Of a DNA stretch of 64,000 bases, positions 11,991 to 24,920 are shown piece after piece. Source of the DNA: Moniliella sp. 'wahieum' (taxonomy: Eukaryota; Basidiomycota; Moniliellomycetes; Moniliellales; Moniliellaceae); assembly GCA_003971905.1 (NCBI GenBank), contig RSEE01000015.1, positions 558,001 to 622,000 on the forward strand, written 5' to 3'. The position numbers and the translations under genes were made by a program. The stretch's first letter is position 1, and each line of letters starts with the position of its first letter. The notes beneath the pieces are model-generated. The model made no database searches and was not told the origin of the DNA. It was given only the letters and a program-made list of their open reading frames with translations.

Positions 11991-13744
11991 ATGACAAGAT
12001 ACTTCTGCCCAGTCCGGCACGATGCCATTACCCACAATCAGCCGGACCCGGCTGGTGTTATTACTCGCAAGGTCAGAAGGCGTGCTAATGAGCCTGCTCA
12101 GCGGGACGGTGAGGCAGGCGGTGGCACTACGGATGCACCGACAAGCGACCTACAACGTGAGCGCTGGCTTGTCGAAGCTGACAGTGGCCTCCATGGCCGA
12201 GTCGATGCGAATCGACCCGCTGATACGGCGGATGCTCGGAGGACAAAGCCCACGTCGCCCTCACCAACAGCGGAGGAAGCGCGTCAAATGGGCTTGTCAC
12301 CGCCGGGTATGGATATGCCTCCATCGGATGAAGAGGGGCCCGGGCAGATCAATCCGCCTTCTTCTCCGACCGAAATGCAGGACGTTGAAGTGGTCAATGA
12401 TTCTGGCGAGGACCCCAACACCAGCGGGCTTTTGATAGTTCACCAATAAGGCCTGAAGGAGAAACCGGACCAATTCGAAGGCGTGAACGGCACGGGCGCA
12501 CGCCTTTGCCCTATGCTCGGTCACCTCAAACTCCTCGTGTCCCGCGGCGTTCTCGCGATTATGAACGGGCCATGGAACCAACAATGTGGCGAGGCATCGT
12601 CGAACTCCAAAACGAGGTCTACGAACTCCGAAAGGACGTCTACGAACTTGGAGATGCTGTTTACGGACTTCGAGATGCTGTTTACGAACTCCAGCAGGAA
12701 CTATTCCACGAACCCCGAGGGAGATTGAATGGCTCCGAGGCGGTAGCCACTTCTGTGACCACTGTGAACCGGGACGCAAACTCATCGAATTGTTGGGCCC
12801 AAGATGCTATTGCACAAGTCCGTCCGCATGTGTGTATACTGTCCTCCCCCTCTTGCATCGTTGGCAAATCAAGACTGACCACAGCATATGTGTAATCGCA
12901 CACTGGATTTGCAGCGCAAGTACATAAAGCAGTTAGTGCTGTGTTGCATGTTATTCAAGGGGCCGTGGGAATCGTGTCATCTACTTGACTTTTGTGTGGT
13001 ACGTCTTCTCGAAGTTGAGCTGCGCGAGAAAAATTCGAGAAAAAGCACTCTGTCTGACAAGGAAGGTTTGTTGGGTCGAGCAGAATTGGGCCAAAACTCA
13101 CGTTGCCAGACCTGGCGTTCCTCGTACCATTTTGGATGCCGCAGCGGATGATAAGGGATCCTTCGGCGACGAAGCACGGAATAGGATGAAGGTATCTCTA
13201 GCGACGATCCGCTACGAGCTTATACGCATTGTGGGTATCTGCATCGGTTATTCCTTTTGTCTTCACGGCACGTTCTGACTGCTTTTCTGCTCGCATTCTA
13301 CTTTGGCAGGTAGAGAAATGCCACTGGGCGGACAATTATACCAACACGTCCAGGCGGGCTCCCGCTGGTCGGGCTCCCGCTAGTGTTGCCCAATTCCACA
13401 GGACGTTTATTCATAATATGGGGGACTATGGGCGCAGCGCCCTCACGGAAAATGAAGCAAGGACGCTGGCGATACGCATCCGCATCCTTCGTTGTCTCTC
13501 CATGAACTGCCTGGATGTACAACCAGCTGCCATTGGCGGCAGTGCGCAGGGACCAACGAATTCACTCGTCCCAAACGACCGTCGCGGTACCCAAAATAGG
13601 ACCAACATCAAGGTTTTGGATACCGAATTTGAGAGGATTTGCTCATCCAATACGATTTATGAGGCTGAGGCCATCGAGGACGCCGTGGCCTTCGAGATGA
13701 AGTGGGGCATATTCCGTAGCCCGTCCCCCTTGGTATCGGAGTGA
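11991..13744 (+). CDS. Hypothetical protein with heptad coiled coil
   Basis: Not recognised. A plausible ATG at 11991 starts MTRYFCPVRHDAITH. A hydrophilic Pro/Glu-rich part follows (PPSDEEGPGQINPPSSPTEM, near 12320). After a frame change near 12400-12440 comes RRRERHGRTPLPYARS, then a coiled coil near 12590-12705 made of VYELRKD, VYELGDA, VYGLRDA and VYELQQE. Around 13120 another block reads ARPGVPRTILDAAADDKGSF and RYELIRI. It is joined across a clean intron (13231-13309, GTGGGT..GGCAG) to VEKCHWADNYTN and onward to a stop at 13744. The part between about 12720 and 13060 is uncertain and probably contains one or two more introns. Only the 3' intron and the coiled coil are well supported. 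Confidence 0.4.
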
Positions 13745-16241
13745 CGGTGCACGCTGAACTCCTCTCAGCGCCAAGCACGAGCTTTGCCCAAGTCATTCTG
13801 GTCTCCGAGCACATGCACACGTTTCACACGCTCTCCTCAGGCCTCCGTACTCTTCCGTTCCCAATCTCGTTTCTTCTTTATGATGTTTGCATGGTACCAA
13901 GTTCTGCCGCCTGTCTGATTTCTTTTCGTTATGCGTACGAAGACAAGCTCGACTGCCACCGATCCACAGATTTCCGGCTCACCTCCGCCTGACCGTCCTT
14001 TTGCCAGATCGGAGGCAGAAGGTGGCCTTTGTAAATGTTACGCCTGTTTTTGGTCGCCATTGCACCTTTACTTTCTTGCGACGGATGTGGACGAAGCTTG
14101 CTCCGATATGTCCAATTCTGTATCCCGTGCATCTCGCTTTTCGCTTTCCCCTGTTTGCTTCTGTGCCCTCCTCGAAGGCTCTTGTTCCCTCCCACGAACG
14201 ATCTTGCCATTTTCTTTCTGTCTGACAGGACCTTGGCCTCCTTTTTGCTTAACAGCCGCGAAGAGTGTTACATATAATGTTCGGACTTGGAGGAGACAGA
14301 GGTGTGACACTTTGCCCTCCGCACCAGCATTCCGTATATATTCATAAGATGTATTCATTGATCACACTGATCGCTTCGCTGATAAGATTTCCAGTGCAGA
14401 CCGTCAATCAGGCCTCCAACATATTCTTCTATGACGTTTTTGGTGCCCCCGCAGGCTCACCGCGCTCACCATTGCATTCCTCAATTCACAAGTAGCGAGA
14501 GACTTTTTGAGTATAGCAGGGAGAAAACTTCCCGAGTGTGGAAACATAAGCCGAAAGCCCTGATGCTCTTGAGGTGGGACACGTTATACACGGTGTAGCA
14601 TGCAAGGTGTAACTCGCATATGTTCACACCAGAGAGATCTTAGTCAAACCTTCACGAGAAAAAGAGGTCCGATCCTCCGTAAGATTGAGATCTGAGAGAC
14701 GACCGCAACAAGATATGCTTTTTGAGAGGACAGGGGAGGTGTTGGTCCTCTTTTTACTAGGGCATCAGGCAATCCTTCTACCGTCCCCTTATTAACCACG
14801 TCTGCTCTCTTCTACCAAGGAATCGTGTGCCTTTTCCTTCTGGAGTGCTTCGTTCTACTCGTCGTGCCCCGACTCTTAACCGGTAACTCGTAAAGTGTTG
14901 GAAGAAAACTGATCGAGGCCATGAGGCCCCTGAGGACGACCGAGGAGAGTGACCATTATAGTGACTGTGACTCTGGTAATGGGCGCGGGACAGCGCACCC
15001 GGGTACTGATGTGCTGAAGCGCTGACGCGTGACGCGCGTGACGACGCCTGCCCTCCCTTACTTGGTACCTACTCCTTAGCACCAGTTGTGCCCAACTACT
15101 AGGCCAAAAGCATGTGCACTGCGCACACACGTGCACACCATAATCACATGGATCGCATGTGCTGTCACACAAGTATTACGTAGACAACAGCTACGAACTA
15201 GCCCAGCCTACCAGCTGGACAGGAGACAAGAGGCGACAGCAGTGGGATCTTGGACCCTCGGGGACAGCTGCATTGGAAGGGTAGAAAGGAGGCGTAGAAC
15301 TTTCGTCCAACGCGAGATACTGCGTTGGGGGGTGCTGAGGCTCTCAGCGTGGGAGTACTTTGAGTTTTTTGCTGTACGCGAGTTGTTGCGGGTGCGCCTT
15401 CTCACTCTCCGTTCCCATGGCGATGTTGTCACACGCCGTACGTGCTGCACCAGGCGGGTGTTGTGTGCGGCCAGATGCTGGTGGCTGCCGAGGCTGCTTG
15501 GCAGTGCCTTGGGCCTGAGCTGAGCTCTGCGGCTGAGAGCGCTGAGGATGCCTGCCCGCACGGCGCGTGTGTGGCAGGTGACGTAGGTGATGCCAGATAG
15601 ATTTGAACGTTGAACTGGGCGGCAGGGGCACGGGCGATGGGCGGCGGCTGGCGACAGGCGCCTGGCTGCGATTGCTGGGATTCAGATCTAAGATCGCACA
15701 GCGGCCGGGTGCGGCAGGTGCGGCAGGTGCGGCGGGTGCGGCAGATGCCAGGCAGCGCGCTCTCTTGCTTCTTGCGGACAGGCGGTGAAAACGGCCGTGC
15801 GCAGGCACGACGTCATGCGTTGGGGAGCCCCGTGGGGCCAGTGTGTCGCCGCGGCCAGGGCTGTGCGATGACATCATCATCTGCGGGCGGCGTGCTGGCC
15901 CGAGGCTCCGCGCTCCCGGGTGCGCTGCTGCGGGGATGGGGTGAGCCTCCCATGCGGACGGCACGACGCCGGCAGCCGGCTGGCACGGGGGCAGCCGCGT
16001 GCACTGCGAACCTACGCTCTAACATCACGTCACTGCACCCCCTGCGGGGACACTGGGCCCGTGCGGCGGCTGGGGCGCTGGGCTGGGTGCGTCTAGATCT
16101 GCAGGTTCGATCAGCCGGGTGAGCCTGACCGGTGACTGGTGCTCCTGCCCGCACCCAGCTGAGCATCTTCATAAGCTCGTAGCCCCAGCGTCGCCCTTGT
16201 GCTTCCTGCCACCATCTCCCCTGCTCTCCGTATTGCCCCCC
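13745..16241. other. Gene-poor region upstream of SLM1-like gene
   Basis: About 2.5 kb without a supported gene. An open frame at 13931-14347 starts MRTKTSSTATDPQISG but loses plausible composition after about 35 residues. GTGCGGCAG repeats occur at about 15710-15750. A TTTGAACGTTGAACT motif is near 15604. The 15.6-16.2 kb part is very GC-rich. Confidence 0.45.
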
Positions 16242-17931
16242 ATGTCGCAGTACGACGCCCAGTCCATCTCCCGCTCCACCACCGTCTCCCGCAAGAGCAC
16301 GCTTGCCTCCCGCAATGCCTCGCTCATCAAGAAGAACACTGGCCCCAACGAACTGCGCCCATCCGACATTCTGATTGAGCGCTTCAATGGTACGTCTGCG
16401 ACTGCGTCCGCTTCCCCTTGCTTCCACCCCTGTCCCCTGCTAACCCTCGTTGGCGCGCCTTAGGCTGGAAGAACATCACCAAACAGCTCATTGCCTACTT
16501 TGAGGGCATTGCCGACATTGAGTACAACACGGCCCGCGAGCTTACCAAGCTCGGCGGTGTCATTCAAGTGCCCTTCCGCGAGGGCAACCAGTTCCTCGGC
16601 GAGGATGGCATCCAGGATGTGTACTATGCCATCCGTGACAAGACCCGTGTGATTGCCGACCACCATGCCAACCTCGGCAAGACCGTCGAGGGCTCCATTG
16701 TCCAGCACCTCCAGAAGCTCCGCACCGAGATCAAGGCGCATATCCGCAACGTTCAGCAAGACACGGGCAAGCTTGCCAACAGCGTGGCCAAGGAACGTGA
16801 AATGTCAACCAAGCTCATCACTGACCTGGCCAAGTCCATCACGCTCCTCAAGAACGCCCCCATGAGCGTAACGGCACGCGAAGATCCGTGGGCGCAGAAC
16901 GCCACTGTGTTCCGCCAACTGCAGCGCCAGGTCAATGAGGAGAATGCGCTGCAAAAGTCTATCATCATCATGCAGCAGAACTCGGCGCACTTTGAAGAGG
17001 GCATTGTTCGCTCGATCCAGTCGGCTTGGCAGACCTTTGACGAGTGGTCGGGCCGCATGTCGGCGCAAGTGCAGGACACTTGGTTGTCGCTGGGTGTGCA
17101 AATGCGCGGTCTCCAGCCCAATGCGGAATGGATCGCATTTGCTGCGCGGTCGGACCACCTCCTGGACCCGGACACGCCCTTGCGCAACCCCGAGACGATC
17201 GATTACCCGGGCAAGGACGACCCGTCGGTCATCCCGGTCCACCATGGTATTCTCGAGCGCAAGAAGCGCTTTACCAAGACGTACAAGGAATCTTTCTATG
17301 TGCTTACGCCTGCTGGCTATCTCCACGAACACCCATCTTCTGACCCGCACCGTCACCCGCACCCTGTTCTCTCTCTTCCTGCCGGAGTGCACACTCGGCG
17401 CACCGTCGACGATGGCGGCCAAGAGCCACAAGTTCCACATTACCGCGGCCAAGTCGGACAATGCGCTGGCGAGCCTGCGTGGCGAGCAGGCGTACACCTT
17501 CCGTGCTCGCAGTCACAATGAAATGATGGAATGGTGGAACGACATCAAGCAGCTCTCCAAGGTCTACCTCACCACGTCGGAGCAGATGGACCGTTCGGGT
17601 CCTGTGCCTGCCGCGGTCCGTGCCGTCGGCTACCGCTCCGAGGACGAGGAGGAAGAGAGGAGGAGGAGGGGTCGTCGATCGAGGAAGAGATCGAGGAGGA
17701 GGAGGAAGAGGAGGAGCCCGAAGAGGAAGAGGAGAAGAAGAGGAGGAGGAGTACGAGTACGAGCCTGCTGAGACTGGCACTTCCGCTGCCCCTGCTGAGG
17801 CTGTGCCGGGCTACTCGGGTGCCCCCGAGGGTTCGGGGATCCAAATTGGCCACAACGGCTATGCCGTCGAGAAGAAGGCGGAGGAAGCTGTTCCCCATGG
17901 AGAGAGCAGCGCTGCGCCCCACGTTGAGTAA
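16242..17931 (+). CDS. SLM1: SLM1/SLM2-like BAR and PH domain protein
   Basis: In yeast, Slm proteins bind PI(4,5)P2 at eisosomes, are TORC2 substrates and link membrane stress to actin and sphingolipid control. The ATG at 16242 gives MSQYDAQSISRSTTVSRKST. The intron at 16390-16463 (GTACGT..TTAG) rejoins as FNGWKNITKQ. A helical BAR-like region (about residues 50-290) reads LIAYFEGIADIEYNTAREL, LHKLRTE-type helices and AKEREMSTKLITDLAKSI. The PH domain (about 310-430) starts HHGILERKKRFTKTYKES and ends with EMMEWWNDIKQLSKVY. The frame breaks near 17360 (CCC run, one base short) and in the GA-rich 17640-17750 segment, which encodes a long Glu run followed by YEYEPAETGTSAAP. The stop TAA is at 17929-17931. 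The acidic tail is probably larger or smaller than it can be read here. Confidence 0.9.
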
Positions 17932-18576
17932 AGCAAAGAAAGTACCTTGCCTCCATATCGTATGGATATCTTGGACTGCGCCTCTTTTTCTTTGGTCAAG
18001 CCCATTATCGGCCTTGGCTACCGCGATTCCCCTCCGCCGCTCCTCCCCCCCGACCCCGTGGCGCTACGACAAAGCGTATTTGCGTACGCTCTGTCTCCAT
18101 CTTGCGCTGAGCGGCGGCGTGTAAATGCGAGGTGCACGACGTGATGTGTCGTCTCCTCTCCTCTTTACTGCGCCTTCTCCCCCTCCCTGTTTCCCTACTA
18201 CTCCCTACTACCGTTCCCCTTTCCCCTCCCACTAGGTCGCTTTTTATTGAGATCCACTCATCGCTCGTTCGCCCCCCCCCCCCCCTCCCTCTTATCCCAC
18301 CCTACCCAGTCCCGTTCTGTTCTGTCCTGTCCTATCTGCGTGTCCTTTCTTTCTCCTCTTTTTTGCTCGTTTATTTTGTAACTCTCTTTGGCCCTTCTAT
18401 GTCGTTTCCTAGTTTGCTAGTAGTTTTGGGGACCAGTCGATATCACATCTGGCTTATCATATCTGGAGCCATGTGGCAATGCCCGCAAGTCGTATGCATC
18501 CCAGTAACACCGGATAGTAGGTACCTTGCCCTCCACCTCCTGTTCTCTTGAGAGGCAAGTAAGCATCCATTCAGCC
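17932..18576. other. 3' flank of SLM1-like gene
   Basis: Pyrimidine-rich sequence with a C14 tract at 18272-18285 and no gene seen. Confidence 0.5.
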
Positions 18577-19704
18577 TCAGATCAGGCAACCGCACTTCCT
18601 CGCCCGGTGGAAGCGGGAGGGAAGGTACGGGTTACTTGTCTTTAGGCGAAGCGCGTTCTTCCACAGACTCAGCAGCGTTTTTAGGTGCCCGCTGAGATTC
18701 TGCGGTCCCAGTGCCCTCAGACCCGAGAGCATCGTCCACGCTCCACGCTCCCAGATGATGGATCTCAACCGCCGATACATGAAGATCGTGATTGCCGGCC
18801 TGTTAGAGAGTTGATCAATCGCAATGGCGATGAGGGGTTCGCTCGATTGGAACCCGTCAATGTAAAGTGGTCTCTTGGGACTGAGCGAAACGAGAGCGAC
18901 CTAAGCGCGAGCCCGCCCCATGGCACGGCGTGAGAGATCAATGACCTGGAAAGGGTGCTTATTTTGACCATGGGCGATGAGATTGTGATGAAGGTCGCGA
19001 GTTACGAATTACGTGGGTCCGTGGTGTAAGTAGTTCGATCGTCCATTTGAGATAGCCCGGGGCCACGTGATAGAACATCTGGAGGACCCGGGAAGCAGCC
19101 ACCTGAACCGCAGTGGAAGGGTGGTTGAAGAGATTATTGCTCAAAAGCCGGGTCGTACACCACCTCATACACTGAACTGATCAGTGTGGCATTTCCCACT
19201 TGCTCCAACAGATTTGCCAGTCAGTCTCTTCTAGCCCCATGGCTGGCCAACGTCAACCCGTCGGGGGCACTCGGGCAGAGGGCATGAGTGAAGAGTACTT
19301 GGAAAGATACTGTTTGGAGACAGTTGTAACGGCAATTGCTTGGCCTTGCTCATCCAACATCCCCCCTCCAAATTGACATAGATGACAACCTAATGTCCAC
19401 CCCTCCCGTACAAACTAGGCCTCCCCTTGACCATGATGAGACAGCTTCAACGGGGCAGCCAGCACTTGGAAGAGATGCTTGAGAATTAGCTCGTAGTTGA
19501 TAATGACCCCTTCGGCGCCGAGCTCGGTGAACAATGGTTTAGCACGGAGGAGGAGCGAGAGATGCATTGATCCGCTAGGATACCTCTGCTGCTCGTTCTG
19601 CAACGTGCGCAAGCGGCTTTAACTCCAGACCAGGCGCAAGAAGGCCCTGCTAGGGGAGACGAACGATGGAATTCTCCTTCATCAGGCTTGGGCGTAATGG
19701 GCAT
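18577..19704 (-). other. Possible minus-strand coding remnants
   Basis: Several short minus-strand frames have protein-like composition and do not join into one gene: ELGAEGVIINYELILKHLF (near 19490-19545), HPSTAVQVAASRVLQMFYHV and LKWTIELL (near 19030-19120), and LRALGPQNLSGHLKTLL (near 18670-18720). KWTIELL.. is reminiscent of fungal membrane acyltransferases of the wax-synthase type, but that is a guess from a few residues. It could be an eroded gene or a gene with several introns and indels. Confidence 0.2.
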
Positions 19705-20112
19705 CTTGATCCTCGAGCCCCCACGGAACCTTTCGCAGGTCGGGAAAAAAGAGAAACAGGCAGGCGACCACCATGGAATGAGGGATGCGCTTATTCGCTT
19801 CGCGGGGTGCGTGGGCGGACTTGCACCGCGGCGGAATCGTGCGCGCTGCCCTGCTCACGTAAGGGAGGGCGGCCGGGCAGGGCAGGCTTAGTAAAGGCAG
19901 GTAGACTGGCGCTGTGCCTGGCAGCAGGGCACGCTGGCTGCTGCGCTGGCTGCCGCCCGGGGCAGGCACAGGGGCAGTGCCGGGCGGACCAACACAGGCC
20001 CCGAGCCCGCAGGCGGCTTGGCGGTTCTTCTTTCGTGGCTGCCCCTTGGGCTGGTCCGCCGGGGCCGTGTTGGCACTTCTGCTCTCGTCCCCACCGCCCG
20101 TCCATCTGCACC

Positions 20113-21775
<1,663 letters not shown>

Positions 21776-22269
21776 GCCAGCCCCCCGCACCCATCGAAAC
21801 GTAGGCCCCCTCAGCCCAATTCAATGATGCGTTGCCAAAACAAGCAGTGCCCCGCCATTCCCTTTTGTTCCTGTAGCGCCTTTGATGTTGCATGTTAGGA
21901 AACTGCGACAACACTACAACGCATACGGTCGTGGGAGAGGGTAGTGCTAGGGTTTCATTCCACGGCTCTCCAGTTGATTCGTGACCCGGTGACGCCAGTG
22001 ACGTGTGACACCCGCCATGTCGGGCGGAAGGGCTGAGCTCGGCATCAGGCTGCGGAGCCTTTTGCTCGCACCATCTTACTGTCGCTCCGTCCTGTGTCCT
22101 GTCCCCTTCCCTTCGGACGTTGCTTGCACACATGTGGCTCGCCGCTTTGCCTTCATGCCTTGGCTGAAGGCTGCTGCTGCTGTGCAGAGCTGATCGTGCA
22201 GGACCTCTCACGGCCAAATACCATAAACAAAAGCCTTAGTCATCATCTCAACTGGAAGCAAAGTTACTC
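21776..22269. other. ATP2 3' flank and tRNA-Ala 5' flank
   Basis: No gene seen; contains GTGACGCCAGTGACGTGTGAC near 21990. Confidence 0.5.
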
Positions 22270-22357
22270 GGGCGGATAGCTCAGTTGGTAGACGCACGCT
22301 TCGCATCTTCTGCGTAAACACTGTGTGAGGTCTGGGGTTCGATTCCCTATTCGTCCA
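22270..22357 (+). tRNA. tRNA-Ala(CGC), intron-containing
   Basis: The acceptor stem GGGCGGA pairs with TTCGTCC and includes the G3:U70 pair that marks alanine tRNAs. The T arm is TGGGG-TTCGATT-CCCTA. The anticodon stem CACGC pairs with GTGTG; the loop TTCGCA gives anticodon CGC followed by A37, after which an intron of about 16 nt (TCTTCTGCGTAAACAC) is inserted at the canonical position. The 3' half of the D stem reads GAC where GAGC is expected, so one base looks missing. T5 follows at 22358. Confidence 0.86.
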
Positions 22358-22362
22358 TTTTT
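22358..22362 (+). terminator. Pol III terminator of tRNA-Ala
   Basis: T5 run immediately after the discriminator base. Confidence 0.7.
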
Positions 22363-23427
22363 GCATTCGGCAGGTTTCGTAGACATCTCCATGTGTTTGT
22401 GTTGGCACAACCATAGCAAGAGCTCTCCTTGAGCTGCCTTGCTGCGAACCAATCCGTATACTACAGGCACAGCCTGCTCCAGCTCAGAAACGTCTTACCT
22501 CTTGTGCCATACTATCTCCCGGTCAATGTGTAAACTGTGGAAGGAGCCTACAACCCAACCTCCCACTGGCTTAGGCGGCGTCAACACCTGGTTTGAAAAA
22601 GGCTGAGGATGCCACGGCATTGCGAGCAGCCCCCCAGCTCCTGTACGACGTGAACGATGAATATAAGGTGAGCAACATATGTTCCTGCTACTGCGGTACA
22701 GCATGCTTCAGGTCCTGGACCCACACTCACAGCCCTTCCCCAAATATGTACTAGGAGGCACGCGGAGTCGAACAAGATCCGGATCGATGCACCTTACCGA
22801 ATTGGACAGGTTCCACTAACGAACGCGTGGCTGGATGAGGCGATCGTGTCGTGCCGCGTTGGGTCAGGATACGCGTGTTGGAGAGGCCGAGGGTCCACAG
22901 GGAGGGTACTTCTCTCGCTGCCTCATCGTGCATTTCAACGAGTACGGAGGTGGACTCAAGCAGGACGATAAATGCACCAGGAGCTCGCGGGTCGAGCTTC
23001 CTTTAGCAGAGTCTCTCATACCGGCACTTGCGTGGACGATGGCGTCGAGGTCGAGGTCGAGGTCGAGGTCGTTGGAGCGTATGCAATTGCCCCCGAGATG
23101 ACCGAGAAGACTAAAAACAGCTCGATCCTCTAAATTTCTGACAGTCAGTGGACGTAACAGCTACGTCCTCTCTTGGATTCGAGGCGGGTTGCTTCGTCCT
23201 GAGGAGGGGGTACGTGTGTAGATGCCACATTCCGCAGCACGGTACGCTGGTCCATGGCGACCAGGCACAGACGCAAGAGTACATGATTGCACCTGGAAGG
23301 TTCCCATGCTTTGGTCTGCCTCAGAGGACAAAGCGAGCGTTCTGCGTTCGTTGGGCATCGATCTACAATCTACGTTCTAGATCATGGATGGCAGGGACGA
23401 GGCGAGGGAGGCGACTCGACTCTGATC
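22363..23427. other. Intergenic region
   Basis: No supported gene between tRNA-Ala and the MICOS subunit gene. A (GTCGAG)n hexamer run lies at about 23047-23074. Confidence 0.5.
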
Positions 23428-24366
23428 TTAGCAGAAGTAGGGCAAGCACGCTACCAACGCGCTCGGCATCATCAGGAAGGAGGGGGAGGGACAAGAACAG
23501 AGCAGAATGGAAATTATGTTTTTACTTGGCTGGTTCCGGGGCCGGTTCGGCGGGGCAGCATGCGGGGCGACGGTGAGGCCCGTAGCATTCTGCACCGCGA
23601 CCAACGACTCGTTCCACCACGACGAGAGGGTGGACGCCGCGTCGTGGGTCGCACTCGAGGTGGTGGCGCGCGCCTGGGCCCACTGCTTTTCCGCTGCGAC
23701 ACGTTGCTCGGTGACCGAGGCGGGCAGGTGCGCGTGCTCCAGTTCCTTGTAGTAGGCAACCAGGTTGCTGCTCAGGCCCGGCTGGAAGTACGCCATCGAC
23801 GCGACCAGGCAACCGGCGGCGCGAGCAGACGCACAGGCAGCGAACCTAGAAACCCGAGGAGGAGAAGCGTCAGTGTCGGTGAACGTGTGGCATCCATCCC
23901 CAAGGGGGAGCACATGCGGACAAAAAGAAAGGAACAGGAAAGGGAAAGGGAAAGGGAAAGGGAAAGGGAAAGGAGATCAACCCAGTAAGTACGTACGGTA
24001 CCGGCCATAGATGGAGCCCGCGAGCGTCGCCACCCCCACATACAGCAAGCCTGGCACGACAGGTTCCTGGGGCGGGACGAGGGACTTGATCCGCGCTTCG
24101 ACAGTGTGCTCAAAGTGGATCCAGCTATTGACCAAGCCAAAGATCTGGTCGCGGCTCGACGCGGTAGCCGCCTCAAGGTGGCGACGCACCACGCCCACTT
24201 GAGTTTGCAGCTCCGTCTCGACGGGCACGAGGGTGACGATGGGCTTGGGCACGGCGTACAGCGGCGAAGAGACGCTCTCGTCGGCAAACACGGGCGAGAG
24301 GAAACCGGCGGTGGCTACGCCCGTTGCGAGCAGCCCAGCCCGAGGTAGGATGCGAAGCGCGGCCAT
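23428..24366 (-). CDS. MICOS subunit MIC26/MIC27 (apolipoprotein O family)
   Basis: Mitochondrial inner-membrane protein of the MICOS complex that shapes cristae junctions. The ATG at 24366 starts MAALRILPRAGLLATG, a presequence-like N-terminus. The body reads PKPIVTLVPVETELQTQVGV, then DQIFGLVNSWIHFEHTVEAR and VPGLLYVGVATLAGSIYGRY (first hydrophobic segment). The intron at 23846-23992 uses donor GTACTT and acceptor TCTAG; it is restored as GRYRTFAACASARAAG, with a second hydrophobic segment and FQPGLSSNLVAYYKELE. This order (soluble N part, two closely spaced membrane segments, amphipathic tail) is that of the Apolipo_O family. The last 20 residues are uncertain; a one-base shift near 23545 would give a stop after PEPAK instead of the frame ending at 23428. 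MIC26 and MIC27 cannot be told apart here. Confidence 0.74.
23938..23974. repeat. (AGGGAA)n repeat in MIC26 intron
   Basis: About six tandem hexamers. On the gene strand it is a TTCCCT pyrimidine tract near the 5' end of the intron. Confidence 0.85.
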
Positions 24367-24506
24367 GGGATCCAAGGCGGGAAGGAGGTGTGGGAGTGAG
24401 GGCAGGCAGGCGAGGGAGAGGAGCAGTGCTAACCCCAGCGATGTTCCAGCTCAGTCGGAAACGCTGGCGCAGTTTGGTAATCATAATCAGACACGGAGCG
24501 GAATTG

Positions 24507-24514
24507 TCACGTGA
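24507..24514. promoter_or_regulatory. TCACGTGA palindrome upstream of MIC26
   Basis: Perfect palindrome about 140 bp before the MIC26 ATG. Just beyond it (24528-24560) is a TTGAATTCAATTTTCAA/TGTTGAA-rich stretch. Confidence 0.45.
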
Positions 24515-24920
24515 AACGTCGTTGCATCTTGAATTCAATTTTCAATGCTGAATGTTGAATCCACCTTCCGATGCGCGGGCTACTCCGCCAATCCAACAGC
24601 GACACAATAAAGCGCCTTCCCCGACCTTACCTGCGGGGGAACTAGGAGCAGAGGCCTTATGCCACCCAAGACGGCATTGGGAACAACTCTACTCACAGCA
24701 GGATGGCAATCTATCTGTCCTGTGGGGACGGCATAATGAGATTCATTTGATCTAGTGATGCAGAACGCACTTCTCCTTCCCCCTTGCTTTTAACCGTGGC
24801 CAAAAGGAAGAAAACAGGACGCTCCATTTTAGCCTCCCCAACTGGTCCACCACACCAACCAAGCCCCGATGCATCCTGCACCGTACCATGAAACTTGAAG
24901 CGGGCAGAAGCTGTACGCGT

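Noticed and set aside
22264-22470. Minus-strand frames across tRNA-Ala
   Set aside because: They overlap a well-formed tRNA gene and have no domain.
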